Below are positions 42,590 through 55,600 of a stretch of 64,000 nt of DNA, one piece after another. The translations under genes and the position numbers were made by a program. Position 1 is the stretch's first letter. The number at the start of each line of letters is the position of its first letter. Source of the DNA: Ustilago trichophora (Eukaryota > Basidiomycota > Ustilaginomycetes > Ustilaginales > Ustilaginaceae); the NCBI GenBank assembly GCA_900323505.1, contig OOIN01000040.1, positions 310,001 to 374,000 of the forward strand, written 5' to 3'. The notes below the pieces were generated by a model. That model made no database searches, was not told the DNA's origin, and saw only the letters and a list, made by a program, of their open reading frames with translations.

Positions 42590-44569
42590 ATGCGCATTCT
42601 TTCGCCCCTATCCCCCAATCTCATCTTCATCCTTGTTCTAATCTATTTCTCCACCTTGATTTCGATCCTTGCCCGTGGTCAAGTCCAGGATCCCCCCCAG
42701 GCGTCCCAAGAGCAAGCTCAACGCTCGCAAACATCTCAACGTACCTACTACACCGATGCCGGAGAGCACCTTTCCACGCCTCCCACCCCGCCCACCATAC
42801 CCCTCGGTGACGATTCCTATGTTCCCTCTCGAAGGATTTATTCCGACGAAGATCCCGAAATGGCGCGCTTGGCGTGGTTCCAAGGGCTTTCAGATCAAAG
42901 AGCGGCTGAAGGCAAGTGGAAGTATATCGAGCATCCGCTGAAACATCCTAGTGAAGGGTGGGGGTCATCGGACGTTTTTGCCAAGACTCCACAAGGTGAA
43001 GTTGAGAGTGAGGTTTCGACTCCGTCTGTGTTTAGTGCCGGCGGTGAGAGTGAGAAGGAAGGTGATGGTAAAGGTGTGATTGGGGAGAACCAGGTGCAGG
43101 TGGAAAAGGTGCATGATCTGGCGGAAGGTGGAGAGGCGAGGAGGGATCAGGATCTTTTAAGCTCGCCTGTGGCTGGTGGTGGAGTGCGGAGGAGAAGAGG
43201 AAGGTTTAACGAAGGTTTGGGAGGAGGAGAATCTCGCCGTGGGATACGAAGTCATCGTACTCCTTCTGTTGTCTTGTCGCCTTCTTCGTCGAGAGCTCAA
43301 TTTGGCGAGAGGGCCCACAGTCCCACACGATGGGCACTCGAGGTGGCAGCGTCAAAATTGCAAGAATTATCGCCCGGATCTCGAGCAAGAGCGGAGCAAC
43401 AGCTTCGGCTTCAGCATCAGGACCTGGACCAGCATCTGCAATCCCAAGCTTTACCCGAACAGCAGCAGCAGCAGCAACCACGGGGTGCTTCACGTTCACC
43501 ACCTTTATCGGCCTCCTCTGCTTCGGGATACGCGTCTGTTGATGGGAATTACGGATCCACTGGTGCACGTACTCCTTCTTCCGCCACCTTTTCCGCCGGT
43601 GATGGAGGTCGTCGAGGTCACCTTAGCCCACCTTCTCCGCCACAGCAGTCACTGCCTTTCGATCCTTCGATCAAGAAACCTTTACCACCCGCCTCAATCG
43701 CACCGTATCGAGTTTGGTCGGTGGAAGAAGCTCTAAAATCCATCAATCTTGGCGAGGCGAGGAAGTTGACGGATTATTACCCGGCAGACCGTCAACATTT
43801 TCGAGAGACACTATCTGCGCTTTCTTCACGAGAATGGGGATCTCAAATGAACAAACGTATTCAATGGGCAGCCGATCATCGAATTGATACATCTCAACCT
43901 GCACGAGTTGTCACACCTCTTGGAGCTGTTTTGGGGAGTGATGTGGGGATGAGTGGAACGCCTCGATTTTGGGAAGATCCTGAAAATCCTGCCCCGGAAT
44001 TGGAATCGATTGTAGCCATGACAAAGCACAAGAGGATCTATGCCTGGATTGAAGCTGCCTCGATCATGCCCTCTGCCTTGACGGGACATAGTATAAGCAT
44101 CTATGAAGCACACAATGTTGCATCGGGATATAAAGGGATTAAAAAAGAAATTCGTGATGCTTTGCATCCCATCCAATACATGGGTCAATTGCTAAGAGAT
44201 CAAAACGGTGCCGTCGTCTTTGAAAATTCCATCAGCCCAATCATTCATAAAGATCTCCACCAAACGCCCGCAGAAAGCCTGGTAAAACTACGTGCCCTTA
44301 GAGCAAAACAAAAATCCATCGCTACAAAACAAGCCAAAGCCAAATCAATCCCAAAAGATCATCCAAATCTTCCAAAATCCACCACCCCCCAAACTTCAAT
44401 CCATCATCTCTTGGGTACAGAGTTCACAACGTACAACAGATTCCACTACCCTTACTATCACACTATGGATGCTTTCAAGCTGAAAAATCCTCTAGATACA
44501 CCATTGCACTACTTTGCTTCGTTTAGCCCATGGGCCGATGCGGTGGCACTGAAGCCCCATCCGATATAA
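42590..44569 (+). CDS. Unrecognised secreted or membrane-anchored protein
   Basis: 659 residues; I do not recognise the family. The N-terminus is a classic signal sequence or anchor: charged start, then a hydrophobic core (about residues 11-27, LIFILVLIYFSTLISIL), with possible cleavage near ARGQ (28-31). Residues 30-370 are Ser/Pro/Gln/Gly-rich and likely disordered, with QQQQQ and EQEQ-type patches. The C-terminal 290 residues (from YRVWSVEEALKSINLGEARKL) look folded, with blocks such as RIYAWIEAASIMPSALTGHSISIYEAHNVASGYKGIKKEIRDAL and LGTEFTTYNRFHYPYYHTMDAFKL. There are no catalytic motifs I can name and almost no cysteine. Preceded by a TATA box, so expression may be regulated. A secreted effector or cell-surface protein is possible, not shown. 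Confidence 0.75.
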   Translation: MRILSPLSPNLIFILVLIYFSTLISILARGQVQDPPQASQEQAQRSQTSQRTYYTDAGEHLSTPPTPPTIPLGDDSYVPSRRIYSDEDPEMARLAWFQGLSDQRAAEGKWKYIEHPLKHPSEGWGSSDVFAKTPQGEVESEVSTPSVFSAGGESEKEGDGKGVIGENQVQVEKVHDLAEGGEARRDQDLLSSPVAGGGVRRRRGRFNEGLGGGESRRGIRSHRTPSVVLSPSSSRAQFGERAHSPTRWALEVAASKLQELSPGSRARAEQQLRLQHQDLDQHLQSQALPEQQQQQQPRGASRSPPLSASSASGYASVDGNYGSTGARTPSSATFSAGDGGRRGHLSPPSPPQQSLPFDPSIKKPLPPASIAPYRVWSVEEALKSINLGEARKLTDYYPADRQHFRETLSALSSREWGSQMNKRIQWAADHRIDTSQPARVVTPLGAVLGSDVGMSGTPRFWEDPENPAPELESIVAMTKHKRIYAWIEAASIMPSALTGHSISIYEAHNVASGYKGIKKEIRDALHPIQYMGQLLRDQNGAVVFENSISPIIHKDLHQTPAESLVKLRALRAKQKSIATKQAKAKSIPKDHPNLPKSTTPQTSIHHLLGTEFTTYNRFHYPYYHTMDAFKLKNPLDTPLHYFASFSPWADAVALKPHPI

Positions 44570-44778
44570 TCACGATGGCACTTCTCCAAGGTGTTTTTGG
44601 ACTCATTGGTTTCTCAGCGATTCTTCTTGGTCTTTGTTCACATGATTCATTTCCAGCACGCTCCTGGCAAGCAGCGCCATGTCAATTCACACTCGTTTAC
44701 CCATCCGATCGTGCAGATAATCAACGTGAAGAACGTGAATGGTATCAACTCTATTGCGACCGAGAATGTGGTACTGCT

Positions 44779-47700
44779 TCACTGATCCGTACCGTTAAAG
44801 AGGAACCAGATCTCCTTGGCATCGAGCTTGTTACCCTTGACCAATTTGCTTCCTTCCAACGCGGCTTTGGCCAAAGCCCTCTTCTTGTCCTGCAACTTGA
44901 GAATCCTCTCTTCGACGGTATCCTTGATGCTCAACTTGTAGATCGTAACATCCCTCGTCTGTCCCAGCCTGTGAGCGCGATCAAACGCCTGTTCTTCGAT
45001 CTGAGGATTCCACCACAGATCCATGAGGATGACCTTGCTGCAACTCGTCAAGTTGAGACCCGTGCTTCCCGCTTTAAATGAAATAAGGATGATAGTAATA
45101 GAGGCGTCATTGCGAATGCGCTCGAGCGCAGACTCGCGTTCCTGAGGCTTCATCGAGCCATCGTAGCGTACGTAGCGGTAAGAGTGTCTCTTGAGGTGCG
45201 GTTCGACAATGTTGAGGAACGAGGTGAATTGGGAAAAGACGATGGTCTTTTCCGTGCGGTCGGCATCACGGATCGAGGAGAGGAGGGCCAGCATTTTGCG
45301 AACCTTGGTGGAACCGAATGACACGGCAAAAAGGTCTTGCGAGTGGTTTGAGGCCAGATCGGTGCAGTCGATGCACAGACGGCGATTGGCAAGATTGGGG
45401 TTGACGGCTGCCATGAGATCGCCTGGTACATTGATGTCGTCAGCAGAAGGCTTGGGAGCGTTGAGCGGGATCTCGACGTTGCACTGTTCACAGCGTTTGG
45501 TGGCAACGCTCAGCCCGGAGAGCATAGCGGCCAATCCGTCATCATCATCATCGTCGTCGTCATCAGCTGGAGCTGCGGCAGAAGTCTGCTGCGAAGACGC
45601 AGAGCCTTCGTTGGTTGCAGCTGATCCTATCGCACCCGCATCCAATCGAAGATTACCCGTCACCATGGCGGGATGGCTACACGCCTGGCGCAGTCGCAAG
45701 AGCAACACAAGGGATGCCATCATGTTGGTCTTCTTTCCCGTAGCTCTCTGCTGTTGCTCTTCCTCTTCAAAGGCTTTCTTGATCCTCTCCTGCAAGCCAA
45801 GGTAGAATTGCTTCTCCTGTGGACTGTCGAATTCGAGTTCGAGAAGCTCCAAGTTACGCTTGGGCAAGTTCAGAATAGGCTTGCCTTCGTCGGTCTTGGC
45901 TTCCTTGGTGCGACGGAGCATGATGGTTTGTAGGACAAAGCAAAGTCGCTTCATGCCCCAGTTGACTCTGTTCTGGTTGGTCGACTTGAGCGGTTCGCCA
46001 ATCTTTTCCTTAAAGTGCGCGAGCTCGTCAAAGGGAGGCACGCGGAGGAAGTGGATGAGAGAGTACATCTCGTAGGCGTCATTTTGGAGCGGCGTTCCGG
46101 TCAAACACCAACGAGATACAGCATTGGCCGAGAGGAGGAAGCATGCGCGAGAGCACTTTGCTTTGTGATTCTTGATGTTCTGCGCTTCGTCGAGCACGAT
46201 GCGAAGCCAAGGAAATTCAAAGAGCGGCGTGGGCATGACCTTCTTGATTGCCTTGGCTGCAGAGATGGGCCCGGCCAACGAGTCGTCGGAATCTTGCGAA
46301 TCGATCTCGATGGGTCTCTTCTCGGAAGCAGACTCGGCATCAGAGTCGACAGCTTGCGAGGCCCGACCTCGGTTGGAGCGAGAGCTACTCTTTGCCTTGG
46401 ACTTTGTTTTGGAAGTAGCAGGAGCCGAGGGAAGCGCTCCTTTGGCCTGTGCTTCTAGATTGGACAGGTAGTTGTTGTACTCGCTAGCGACAGTGGTGTA
46501 GGTGGTGATGACAATGTCGAACTTGGTAAAGTGGGAAGCCTTCTTGGCGCGTCCGGAGCCGTGGTAGAGATAGACTTTGAGACCAGCATCTGTTTTTTCG
46601 TGGACTTCACGTTCCCATTGCTTGATGACGGCGAGGGGAGCAAGGATGAGTGTGGTGTTGGAGGGCATCTCTCGACGCGGCAAGTCTTGGGGCGCCTTGG
46701 TGGTCTCTTCGACGCCATTCTTGCTGGCAGAGGCCGCTTTCTTGCCACGCTTGGGAGCTTCAGAAGGCACGTCGAGGTCGATGGTCGAAGCTTGCTGGCC
46801 TGGTCTATTAGAAAGGATAAGAGCGAGTGTCTGGACCGTTTTACCTAGACCCATATCGTCGGCAAGAATACCACCCTTAGCAGAGCCTTTCTCACGCTCG
46901 CGCATCCATGCGACGCCTTGTACCTGATGAGGCAAGAGCATACACCTGAGCCCCGCTATCTTGGCGCTAGTCCTTGCGTCATCAGACACTTCGGTGACAT
47001 TGACCATGTTGGAAAGCAAATCTTGGAGCTGCTTATCTCGCGTTGCGGCGTCGATCGAGGGGCCGACGGCGGCATCGTTGGGAAACATGGTGCGACTGGG
47101 AGCCGAGGGTTGGTAGTCGTCGCTCATGTAGAGAGACTGAGATGGTTGGTATGTTTTGGATCTGGATTTGGAAGGCGAAGAGGAATAAGCCAAAGGCGAG
47201 TGGTAGAAGGGATTGTTGTTCTTGAGGGGTGGTGGTGGAGTGGCTTTGGGTGAGATGAAGGGTGCCTGCGAAGATTTTGAGTTGGGGGAACGAAAAGGTT
47301 GAGACGCAGCGTAGCTCGATGTTGTTGTTGTTGTTGTCGTTGATGATGATGATGATGATGATGATGATGAGGCAGGCGGCCGTGGTAGAATTGGAGGAGG
47401 GCGAGATGAAGCGGCGTTCGGATTTGTGCTGGATGTGGACCGTGCAGTCTGGAACGGATCAGAACGAGCAGCACCGATGGGCGAAGATTCACCAAAGACA
47501 ATGGGATCTGCGCGGGAGCCAGTACCTTTCGGGATGGCAGGGTTTGGGGCACTGGCACCGACTGAGTGTGATGCTCCAGGAGGAAGATAGGGAATGAGAG
47601 GTGGTTGGTAGAGTTTGACCTTGGGTGGTGGTGCATGCTTATTGCGGTGGGGCAGGGAGGAAATGGCTGGATTTGATAAAGTTGAGGGTGCAGTGATGTG

Positions 47701-47799
47701 ATTGTGGGAAGAAGAGGAAGAAGCTTGCTCTTGTTGACGTCTTGCCTGTTCGATAGCAGCGAGCTGCTCCTCGATGATCTTCCTGCGCATCGCCTCCAT
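44779..47799 (-). CDS. SNF2-family DNA-dependent ATPase (Rad5/Rad16/Uls1 group)
   Basis: 1006 residues. The SNF2 motor is complete: LLPHQVQGVAWM, DDMGLGKTVQTLAL (motif I, near 314), RIVLDEAQNIKN (motif II, DEAQ, near 537), CLTGTPLQNDAYEMYSLIHFLRV, TIVFSQFTSFLNIVEPHL, and QAFDRAHRLGQTRDV (motif VI, near 945). Insertions inside lobe 1 (Ser/Lys-rich, about 440-500) are like those in the Rad5/Rad16 group. A Cys pair CEQC (about 770) and a second CIDC (about 810) stand where related proteins have a RING finger; the other metal ligands are not visible. The first 230 residues are Ser/Pro-rich. Likely acts in chromatin or repair in the nucleus. Closest named group is a judgement: Uls1/Ris1-type or the fission-yeast Rrp-type translocases. 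Confidence 0.9.
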   Translation of the reverse strand: MEAMRRKIIEEQLAAIEQARRQQEQASSSSSHNHITAPSTLSNPAISSLPHRNKHAPPPKVKLYQPPLIPYLPPGASHSVGASAPNPAIPKGTGSRADPIVFGESSPIGAARSDPFQTARSTSSTNPNAASSRPPPILPRPPASSSSSSSSSSTTTTTTTSSYAASQPFRSPNSKSSQAPFISPKATPPPPLKNNNPFYHSPLAYSSSPSKSRSKTYQPSQSLYMSDDYQPSAPSRTMFPNDAAVGPSIDAATRDKQLQDLLSNMVNVTEVSDDARTSAKIAGLRCMLLPHQVQGVAWMREREKGSAKGGILADDMGLGKTVQTLALILSNRPGQQASTIDLDVPSEAPKRGKKAASASKNGVEETTKAPQDLPRREMPSNTTLILAPLAVIKQWEREVHEKTDAGLKVYLYHGSGRAKKASHFTKFDIVITTYTTVASEYNNYLSNLEAQAKGALPSAPATSKTKSKAKSSSRSNRGRASQAVDSDAESASEKRPIEIDSQDSDDSLAGPISAAKAIKKVMPTPLFEFPWLRIVLDEAQNIKNHKAKCSRACFLLSANAVSRWCLTGTPLQNDAYEMYSLIHFLRVPPFDELAHFKEKIGEPLKSTNQNRVNWGMKRLCFVLQTIMLRRTKEAKTDEGKPILNLPKRNLELLELEFDSPQEKQFYLGLQERIKKAFEEEEQQQRATGKKTNMMASLVLLLRLRQACSHPAMVTGNLRLDAGAIGSAATNEGSASSQQTSAAAPADDDDDDDDDGLAAMLSGLSVATKRCEQCNVEIPLNAPKPSADDINVPGDLMAAVNPNLANRRLCIDCTDLASNHSQDLFAVSFGSTKVRKMLALLSSIRDADRTEKTIVFSQFTSFLNIVEPHLKRHSYRYVRYDGSMKPQERESALERIRNDASITIILISFKAGSTGLNLTSCSKVILMDLWWNPQIEEQAFDRAHRLGQTRDVTIYKLSIKDTVEERILKLQDKKRALAKAALEGSKLVKGNKLDAKEIWFLFNGTDQ
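47341..47369. repeat. (GAT)n repeat coding poly-serine
   Basis: About nine GAT triplets near the start of the SNF2 gene, read on the minus strand as a Ser run, followed by a Thr run. Confidence 0.8.
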
Positions 47800-49860
<2,061 letters not shown>

Positions 49861-50031
49861 AACCCATCCCGATCCACTTTGTCATATCACTGTTTTGTAG
49901 AAATCACAAAAAGACAGTAAGATTGCTAGCGATCAACTAATTACTTTTGTTATCATTTTTGACCCAGGATTGTTTTAACGGCATTCGAAAGTAGAGAGAG
50001 AGAGAGAGAGAGAGAAAAGAGGGGGATCATC

Positions 50032-51897
50032 TTAGGTTTCGGTACGAGGTACGATGGCTGTGATGAAAGTATCAATGTTGTGATAGACGAGGTTGTTTTG
50101 AAAAAATTCGATGCCTAGAATCCAAACTTTAAGTGGAGAGGAAGGGTCTGGTGAAGGGAACATTGTTTCGACTTGAGGACTGCCCATGAGGGTTATTTCG
50201 CATTTTTTGTCGTTGGATTCTTTTGATAAAGGTTGCGATTGTGATTGTTGAGTTTGTGGTTGAGGTTGAGGTTGAGGTTGAGGTGGTTTATCGACGGGAT
50301 TGGGTGGATTTTGATCGTTGGCGTTAGCGCCGTTGAGAAGGTTTACTCCAATAGTGAGGGTTCTTTTCTCCTGTTTGTGGTGGTGACGATGATGAGTGTT
50401 GAGATGTCGCTTTTTCTTCCTTCCAGCGCCAAGCGTTCCACCATAACCATATCCACCACCACCACCGACAGGAATCTGCAAATGTAACCAATCAGCAATA
50501 CCCCCAACCAACCCTTCCACCCTTTTCACATACCCCTCAACTCCCTTATCCAAATAACTCTTCCACTGCATCAATCCATCCCCCACACCTCTCCTAACCC
50601 AACCTTGATCACCACCATCATTATGTCTCGTCTCTTTAAATCCACCATCCTTCTGATCTATCACCCTCCTAATCGCTCCAAACCCTGCCCTTTTCCCCCC
50701 GAAATCTATCCCCATCCCAATCTCTTCCCCACACCCAGCTTTCCCAAGCACTGCACCACTATCCTTTGCCGAACTCGTCGCAATCTTCCCATTAGCAGCC
50801 GAAAAAATCTTGCTCACTTCCGAAGGCGGTGCAACGATTCCAGATGTACCCGAGTCGAAGAGGATAGCATCGATTTTGATATCAGGCAAGATGGTCCCGT
50901 CGAGATAGAATTGAAGATTAGGATTGTGAGCAATACCCCAAAAGGGATGCTTGGGGTATGTGGAACCAGTGGACGGGTCGATGAGGATGGTTTTGTCAAA
51001 CGAGAATCCAGGGATGTTGGTGGGGAGTGTCGTGCCGGATAGAGGGAAGACGAGCTCGCCAGTGGGCAGAGAGGTCGTGGTGGAGGCGGCAAAATTGAGA
51101 TAGAAATGCGAGGATCCGGTGATGGAAAGCGTCTTGCGATGATCGGGTGAGAGATAGGAGTGGAGGAAGGATACGTCGAGCGAGGGGAGGTGATCTCCTC
51201 CTCCTCCTTTTCCTCCTCCCTCGCTGCTAGAAGGGGGAGGTTTTTTAGCCTCACTAGCATGCCTCTTTCTCTTTCCCCCAGCGTCACCACCACCACCGCC
51301 GCCGCCGCCGCCGGCGCCGCCACCACCTGGTTGTACACTCCCAAGCTTATCAAACGGTGGACTCAACCCCAGAATCCCCTGAGCTCCCTTCAAATCATCC
51401 AACTGAGTCAACCCCACCGTCAAATTTCCCGCCTTTGCACCCGCACCCGCTCTGATCCCACTCGCCTCATTCAACCAAGCTGTATCCGTTACAAAGTGCA
51501 TTTTCGGTTTCACCGGACCTTTTTTCCCATTCGGTTCCTTGTCAGTCGTGATATATCCACCATCACCAATATCGGGCTGTTTGGGACCGAACGGATCCCA
51601 CGTCGAAGGTTGTTTGTGGAACGAGGCGTCTTGAAGTACGAGAAATGGCGATCCAGTGTCGACGATTAGGTTGTAGGTCGAGGCGGCAGGATGACCTATG
51701 GACATGGTGGCGGTGAGAAGGTTGGAGATTGGCTCGTAGGTTAAGGGGATCACAATGTTGTGTTCATCTCGACGGATTAGAGGAGTGGTATCAGTGGTGG
51801 TGATGGTGGCAGAGGTAAAGGTGAGGGTCAAGGTGAAAAAGAGGAAAGGGGTCGCCAGCAACCATACAGTCCTAAGTAATTTTGTCGTTATCGTCAT
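50032..51897 (-). CDS. Secreted pepsin-like aspartic protease with a glycine-rich insertion
   Basis: 621 residues. An N-terminal signal sequence (about 8-30, LRTVWLLATPFLFFTLTLTFTSA) is followed by a short pro-like segment. The two catalytic Asp motifs of family A1 are present: LIVDTGSPF (Asp80) and AILFDSGTSGIVAP (Asp348). The hydrophobic-hydrophobic-Gly stretch after the second is replaced by a long loop. Between the motifs is a run of about 18 Gly (190-208), then KRKRH, coded by GCCGCC/CCACCACC repeats. Another loop before the C-terminus holds PQPQPQPQTQ. The end (PLKVWILGIEFFQNNLVYHNIDTFITAIV) matches the usual last strands of the fold. Likely secreted or wall-attached. Substrate unknown; activity is not certain because the flap tyrosine region is hard to align. 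Confidence 0.85.
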   Translation of the reverse strand: MTITTKLLRTVWLLATPFLFFTLTLTFTSATITTTDTTPLIRRDEHNIVIPLTYEPISNLLTATMSIGHPAASTYNLIVDTGSPFLVLQDASFHKQPSTWDPFGPKQPDIGDGGYITTDKEPNGKKGPVKPKMHFVTDTAWLNEASGIRAGAGAKAGNLTVGLTQLDDLKGAQGILGLSPPFDKLGSVQPGGGGAGGGGGGGGGDAGGKRKRHASEAKKPPPSSSEGGGKGGGGDHLPSLDVSFLHSYLSPDHRKTLSITGSSHFYLNFAASTTTSLPTGELVFPLSGTTLPTNIPGFSFDKTILIDPSTGSTYPKHPFWGIAHNPNLQFYLDGTILPDIKIDAILFDSGTSGIVAPPSEVSKIFSAANGKIATSSAKDSGAVLGKAGCGEEIGMGIDFGGKRAGFGAIRRVIDQKDGGFKETRHNDGGDQGWVRRGVGDGLMQWKSYLDKGVEGYVKRVEGLVGGIADWLHLQIPVGGGGGYGYGGTLGAGRKKKRHLNTHHRHHHKQEKRTLTIGVNLLNGANANDQNPPNPVDKPPQPQPQPQPQTQQSQSQPLSKESNDKKCEITLMGSPQVETMFPSPDPSSPLKVWILGIEFFQNNLVYHNIDTFITAIVPRTET

Positions 51898-52678
51898 CGC
51901 TGATGAAAAGATCGTCGAGAGGAGTAGAGGAATTGGTGAGACAAGTCAAGTCAGAATAAAGTCAGTAAGAGAGAAGAAGCATGGAGGAAAGAAAAGGAAG
52001 CGAGGCAGGGAAGAACGATGTCTAACGATCCCCTCTTCCTCCCTTTTCTTCTCCCTTTTCTCCCTTTCCTCCCTTTCCTCCCTTTCCTCCCTTTTCCTTT
52101 TTTCATTCCACCACGACCAATCCCTCTTGACAATCGACAACCCCTCCCGAGACCCACCAAACCCATCCTCTCAGCACCAACCCGCTCAACAGCCTCGTAA
52201 CAGGTCAAATTCACCACACCCAACCAAATGAATCTCACTTTCCCTCTCGGTGGTGGGCGATCTTCATCACCACTCTCCGAAACAAAAACACTTAATCAAC
52301 GCCCTTGACACCTCGTAAATCTCAACAACACCTTGTGGCGTGGGAAAGGTTGTTGTATCTCAAAAGTAACTCCTCGATGAGACAATCACCACTTTCGCAT
52401 TACTGTAATGTCGACGCACCCAACATTTTGTACTTACCTTGAAGCGGGTTGCGCCACCAAAAGGCAAAAGGAAAAACAAGTCGAGGTCGACTCACCCACA
52501 CCCACCCACACACACACATCTGATCAAATGAATGCCGGTATAGGTTGACATCCTCCAAACCACAGACATGTATTGATCTGAACTTTTGGCCACACTTCAT
52601 TCCAGCAAATCAAATTTTTGCATTGCATCAAGTGCGCATATCAGCGTTCCAACCATCTCGTATGCCAAGAAACTTACA
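51898..52678. other. Intergenic region, protease promoter and dihydrofolate synthase 3' flank
   Basis: About 780 bp without a gene. It has TTTCCTCCC repeats (about 52,040-52,100) right upstream of the protease and an ACACCCAC tract near 52,495-52,520. Confidence 0.55.
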
Positions 52679-55600
52679 CTAGTTGGAACAAGGATGCAGC
52701 CCTTTTGCCTGCAAAAACCTATACATATCAGCAACGAGATACAAACTCCCGGCAACCACCACCGGACCTTTACCCTTCGTACACAGCTGAGCCCAATCCA
52801 TCGCCTCTCTGACGTCTTTAAAAGTCCTCAACTCTCCGACGTCTACCGTCTGACTGACCCTCTTGAGCGTCGCTAAGCTATCGTTCAACTCGACACTTCG
52901 GACCCAAGGCATACCTTCTGGGGGGCTAAAAGTGGTCAGTGCTACATTTTGCCTCTCTATCAGTCTGCTCGGGTTTGCGAGAAGGGCTCGAACCATAGCT
53001 TGGTAATCCTTGCCGTCGGAGAAGGCCAAGATGTAGGTCACTTGAAAGCTGCCCTCGCTCTGTGTCGCGGTTTTGAATTTGCCCTTACCAGCGGTTGAAG
53101 AAGGGTAGGAAAGCGCACGAGCAGAAAGACATCCATCAATATACTCTCGAAGCGCCACCGCACTGCTCTCGTTATGCGCTCCATCCACCAGCACGTCACA
53201 TCCATCCACCGTATGCCACGAACACCTCCCTGCCCATGAAACAGCATTGATACTCTCCCTCACCCTCAAGTTGGCTTCGGGATCGTCGCGAAGCCCCCAC
53301 ATTACACGTGTGCGGAAGGCCTCCCATCGATCCTGCGCCCACTCGTCGCGGGCAATGCTCGACAGCGTCTGGATCGCCATGCATACACCTGTAAGGTTGG
53401 CACGCGTCCGCTCGACGTTGACGGGAACAGAGAAGATCACGGGATCGTGAGGATGTGCGACAAAAGTAGATGGTGGATTGAGTCCCGAGGTGGAGAGGAA
53501 GAGGGTGGGAGCGAGACGCGGGGTAAAGTCGATGCTGCTTCCCCAACGGTCTTGTTTGGTGGGGGGCAGGGAGAGAAGTTTCCAAGGAATGTAGGTTTTG
53601 ACCAAGCGCGCGTTGCGAGTCATGCAGACTTTGCGAACAGAGTCCAAAATGCCGGCTGCTCGAGGACCGAGTTGTTTGGCCTCGTTTTCCAGCGGTCCAA
53701 GAGCCAGTTGGTCAACGGTAGAAGTGTCTTCCAGACGTTGATCGGCGATAATGCAAAGACCGTTATCCTTTACGATGCCAGCCTTCTCCCGAGCGATCCC
53801 CTCCAACTTGCTACCCAAGAACGCCTCGTGATCCCTATCAATGGGACAGATGAGACTCGCCAACACCTGCGTATCATCAAACACGTTTGTCGCGTCCAGT
53901 CGACCGCCCAAACCTACCTCGATCAGCAGCACTTCCGGCCTTTTCTGCTCTGGCAGCAACGAGAACGCCTGGAACGTCTGCGCGGTCAGCAATTCGAAGG
54001 GGGAGCTTTTGAGCGGCTGACCGTCGTCGCTGGCACTGGCGGGGATGTCTAGACCTTGATCGGCGAACAGAACATCAGATTGGGCTTGACGCCATACGTC
54101 TTTGGCAATGACTTGGCCGTCGATTTTGCAGCAATCACGACGCTCGATGAGGTGCGGGGAGACAAAGGTGCCCGTGCGGATGTCGAGCGCGTTGCGAAGC
54201 ATCGAGTCGAGGTAGGCAATGGTGGAGCCTTTGCCGTTGGTGCCGGCTACGTGGATGACGGGGAAGCGTTTATGCGGGTTGCCGAGACGAGCGAGGAGGA
54301 GGGTGATTCGCTCGAGGCCTAGTTCGATGCGTTGTCCTGTGAGTCCGTCGCCGTTCGAAGATGCAGCAGGTGCTGTCGGTGGCGAAGCAGAGTGTGTGCC
54401 GTTGGTCGGAGCAGAAGCAGCTGCTGCAGAGGAAGACGTCATCGCTGCCGCCGCTGCAACTCCGTTTCCACTTGCCACAGCAGCACTGCGCTCAGAAGGA
54501 GACGAACCGAACTCGGCCTGAGCAGTCTCTTGTGTCGTCGACGACTTACCTCTACCCCCCGACCCACCCGACTCATTCGTTGCACCACTGTACAGCCTCT
54601 GGATACCCGGAGGCAGCGGCTTTCCCACATTATCATTCTTCTGTCTCCTCCTAACCTCTTCCCACATCTCCCACTTTTGCTCCTCCGCCCTCTTCTTGGC
54701 TTCGCTCTCCTTCCTCTCCCTCTCCTTTTCCTTCCTCGCCTGTTTCTCTCTAATCTCTTCCGCCCTGACCTTTTCCGCCTCCGCCTGCTTCTCCCTCTCC
54801 ACCGCCAGCATTTTTTGCACCTCCATGTATCTTTTCTCTGCACGCGACAAGCTACTGTTCTGACTCGTATCGCCTTCAAGAGCAGGCTTGATGGCGGAAT
54901 CCATCTCGTCCAGCGGCACACTGGTGATCTGTGATGGCTTGAACCCGAACCCACGGCTCGAATCCTGAGAAGGCGAATCTTGCCCGCTGTCCGTGTTGCG
55001 GCTGTTCTGAGTGTTGGTACTGAATTTGCGCAGGAACGACAGCCTTGGCGGCCTGGACTCGGTCGGAGCGCTCACGGCTACCATCGACGTGCTTGCTTCC
55101 GGCTCGTTCGCTGCCATTGGCATGGGAGGGAGGTCTCTCTCCTTCCTCGGCTTCGGCGTGGACTCTTCAAACTCGGGGAAGGGGGCGAGATTCTGGATGG
55201 GAGGCAAGACGGGTGGTGCTGGCAGCTCCGTCTTGTTGATGCGACTGTTGGAAGTCTGGCGCTCCCTGATCGGTCTCTTTGACGCTTCACCATTGCCGTT
55301 CTGAGCAGCTTCGGCAGACGATTGCCTAGCGAGAATGGCGCGCTTCTCAGCTGCATCAGCAGCAGCTGCAGACGGGTTCGAAGGTCGTCGTCGTGAAGCA
55401 GAGGTGTCGAGGAGGTTGCTGTCTATCGTTGAGGTCGGGGTGAACTCTTGACTGTTTTGCTTGCTCGGCCTGCGTTTCGGTTTGGCCCTGATATCTCCTC
55501 CACCAGCAGAAGTGAAGCCAACAAAGGCTTTGGCATTACCGTACTCGCCACCGTTGAGCTCGGCACCGCCCATGGATCCCATGGGAGCATTGACGCTGGT

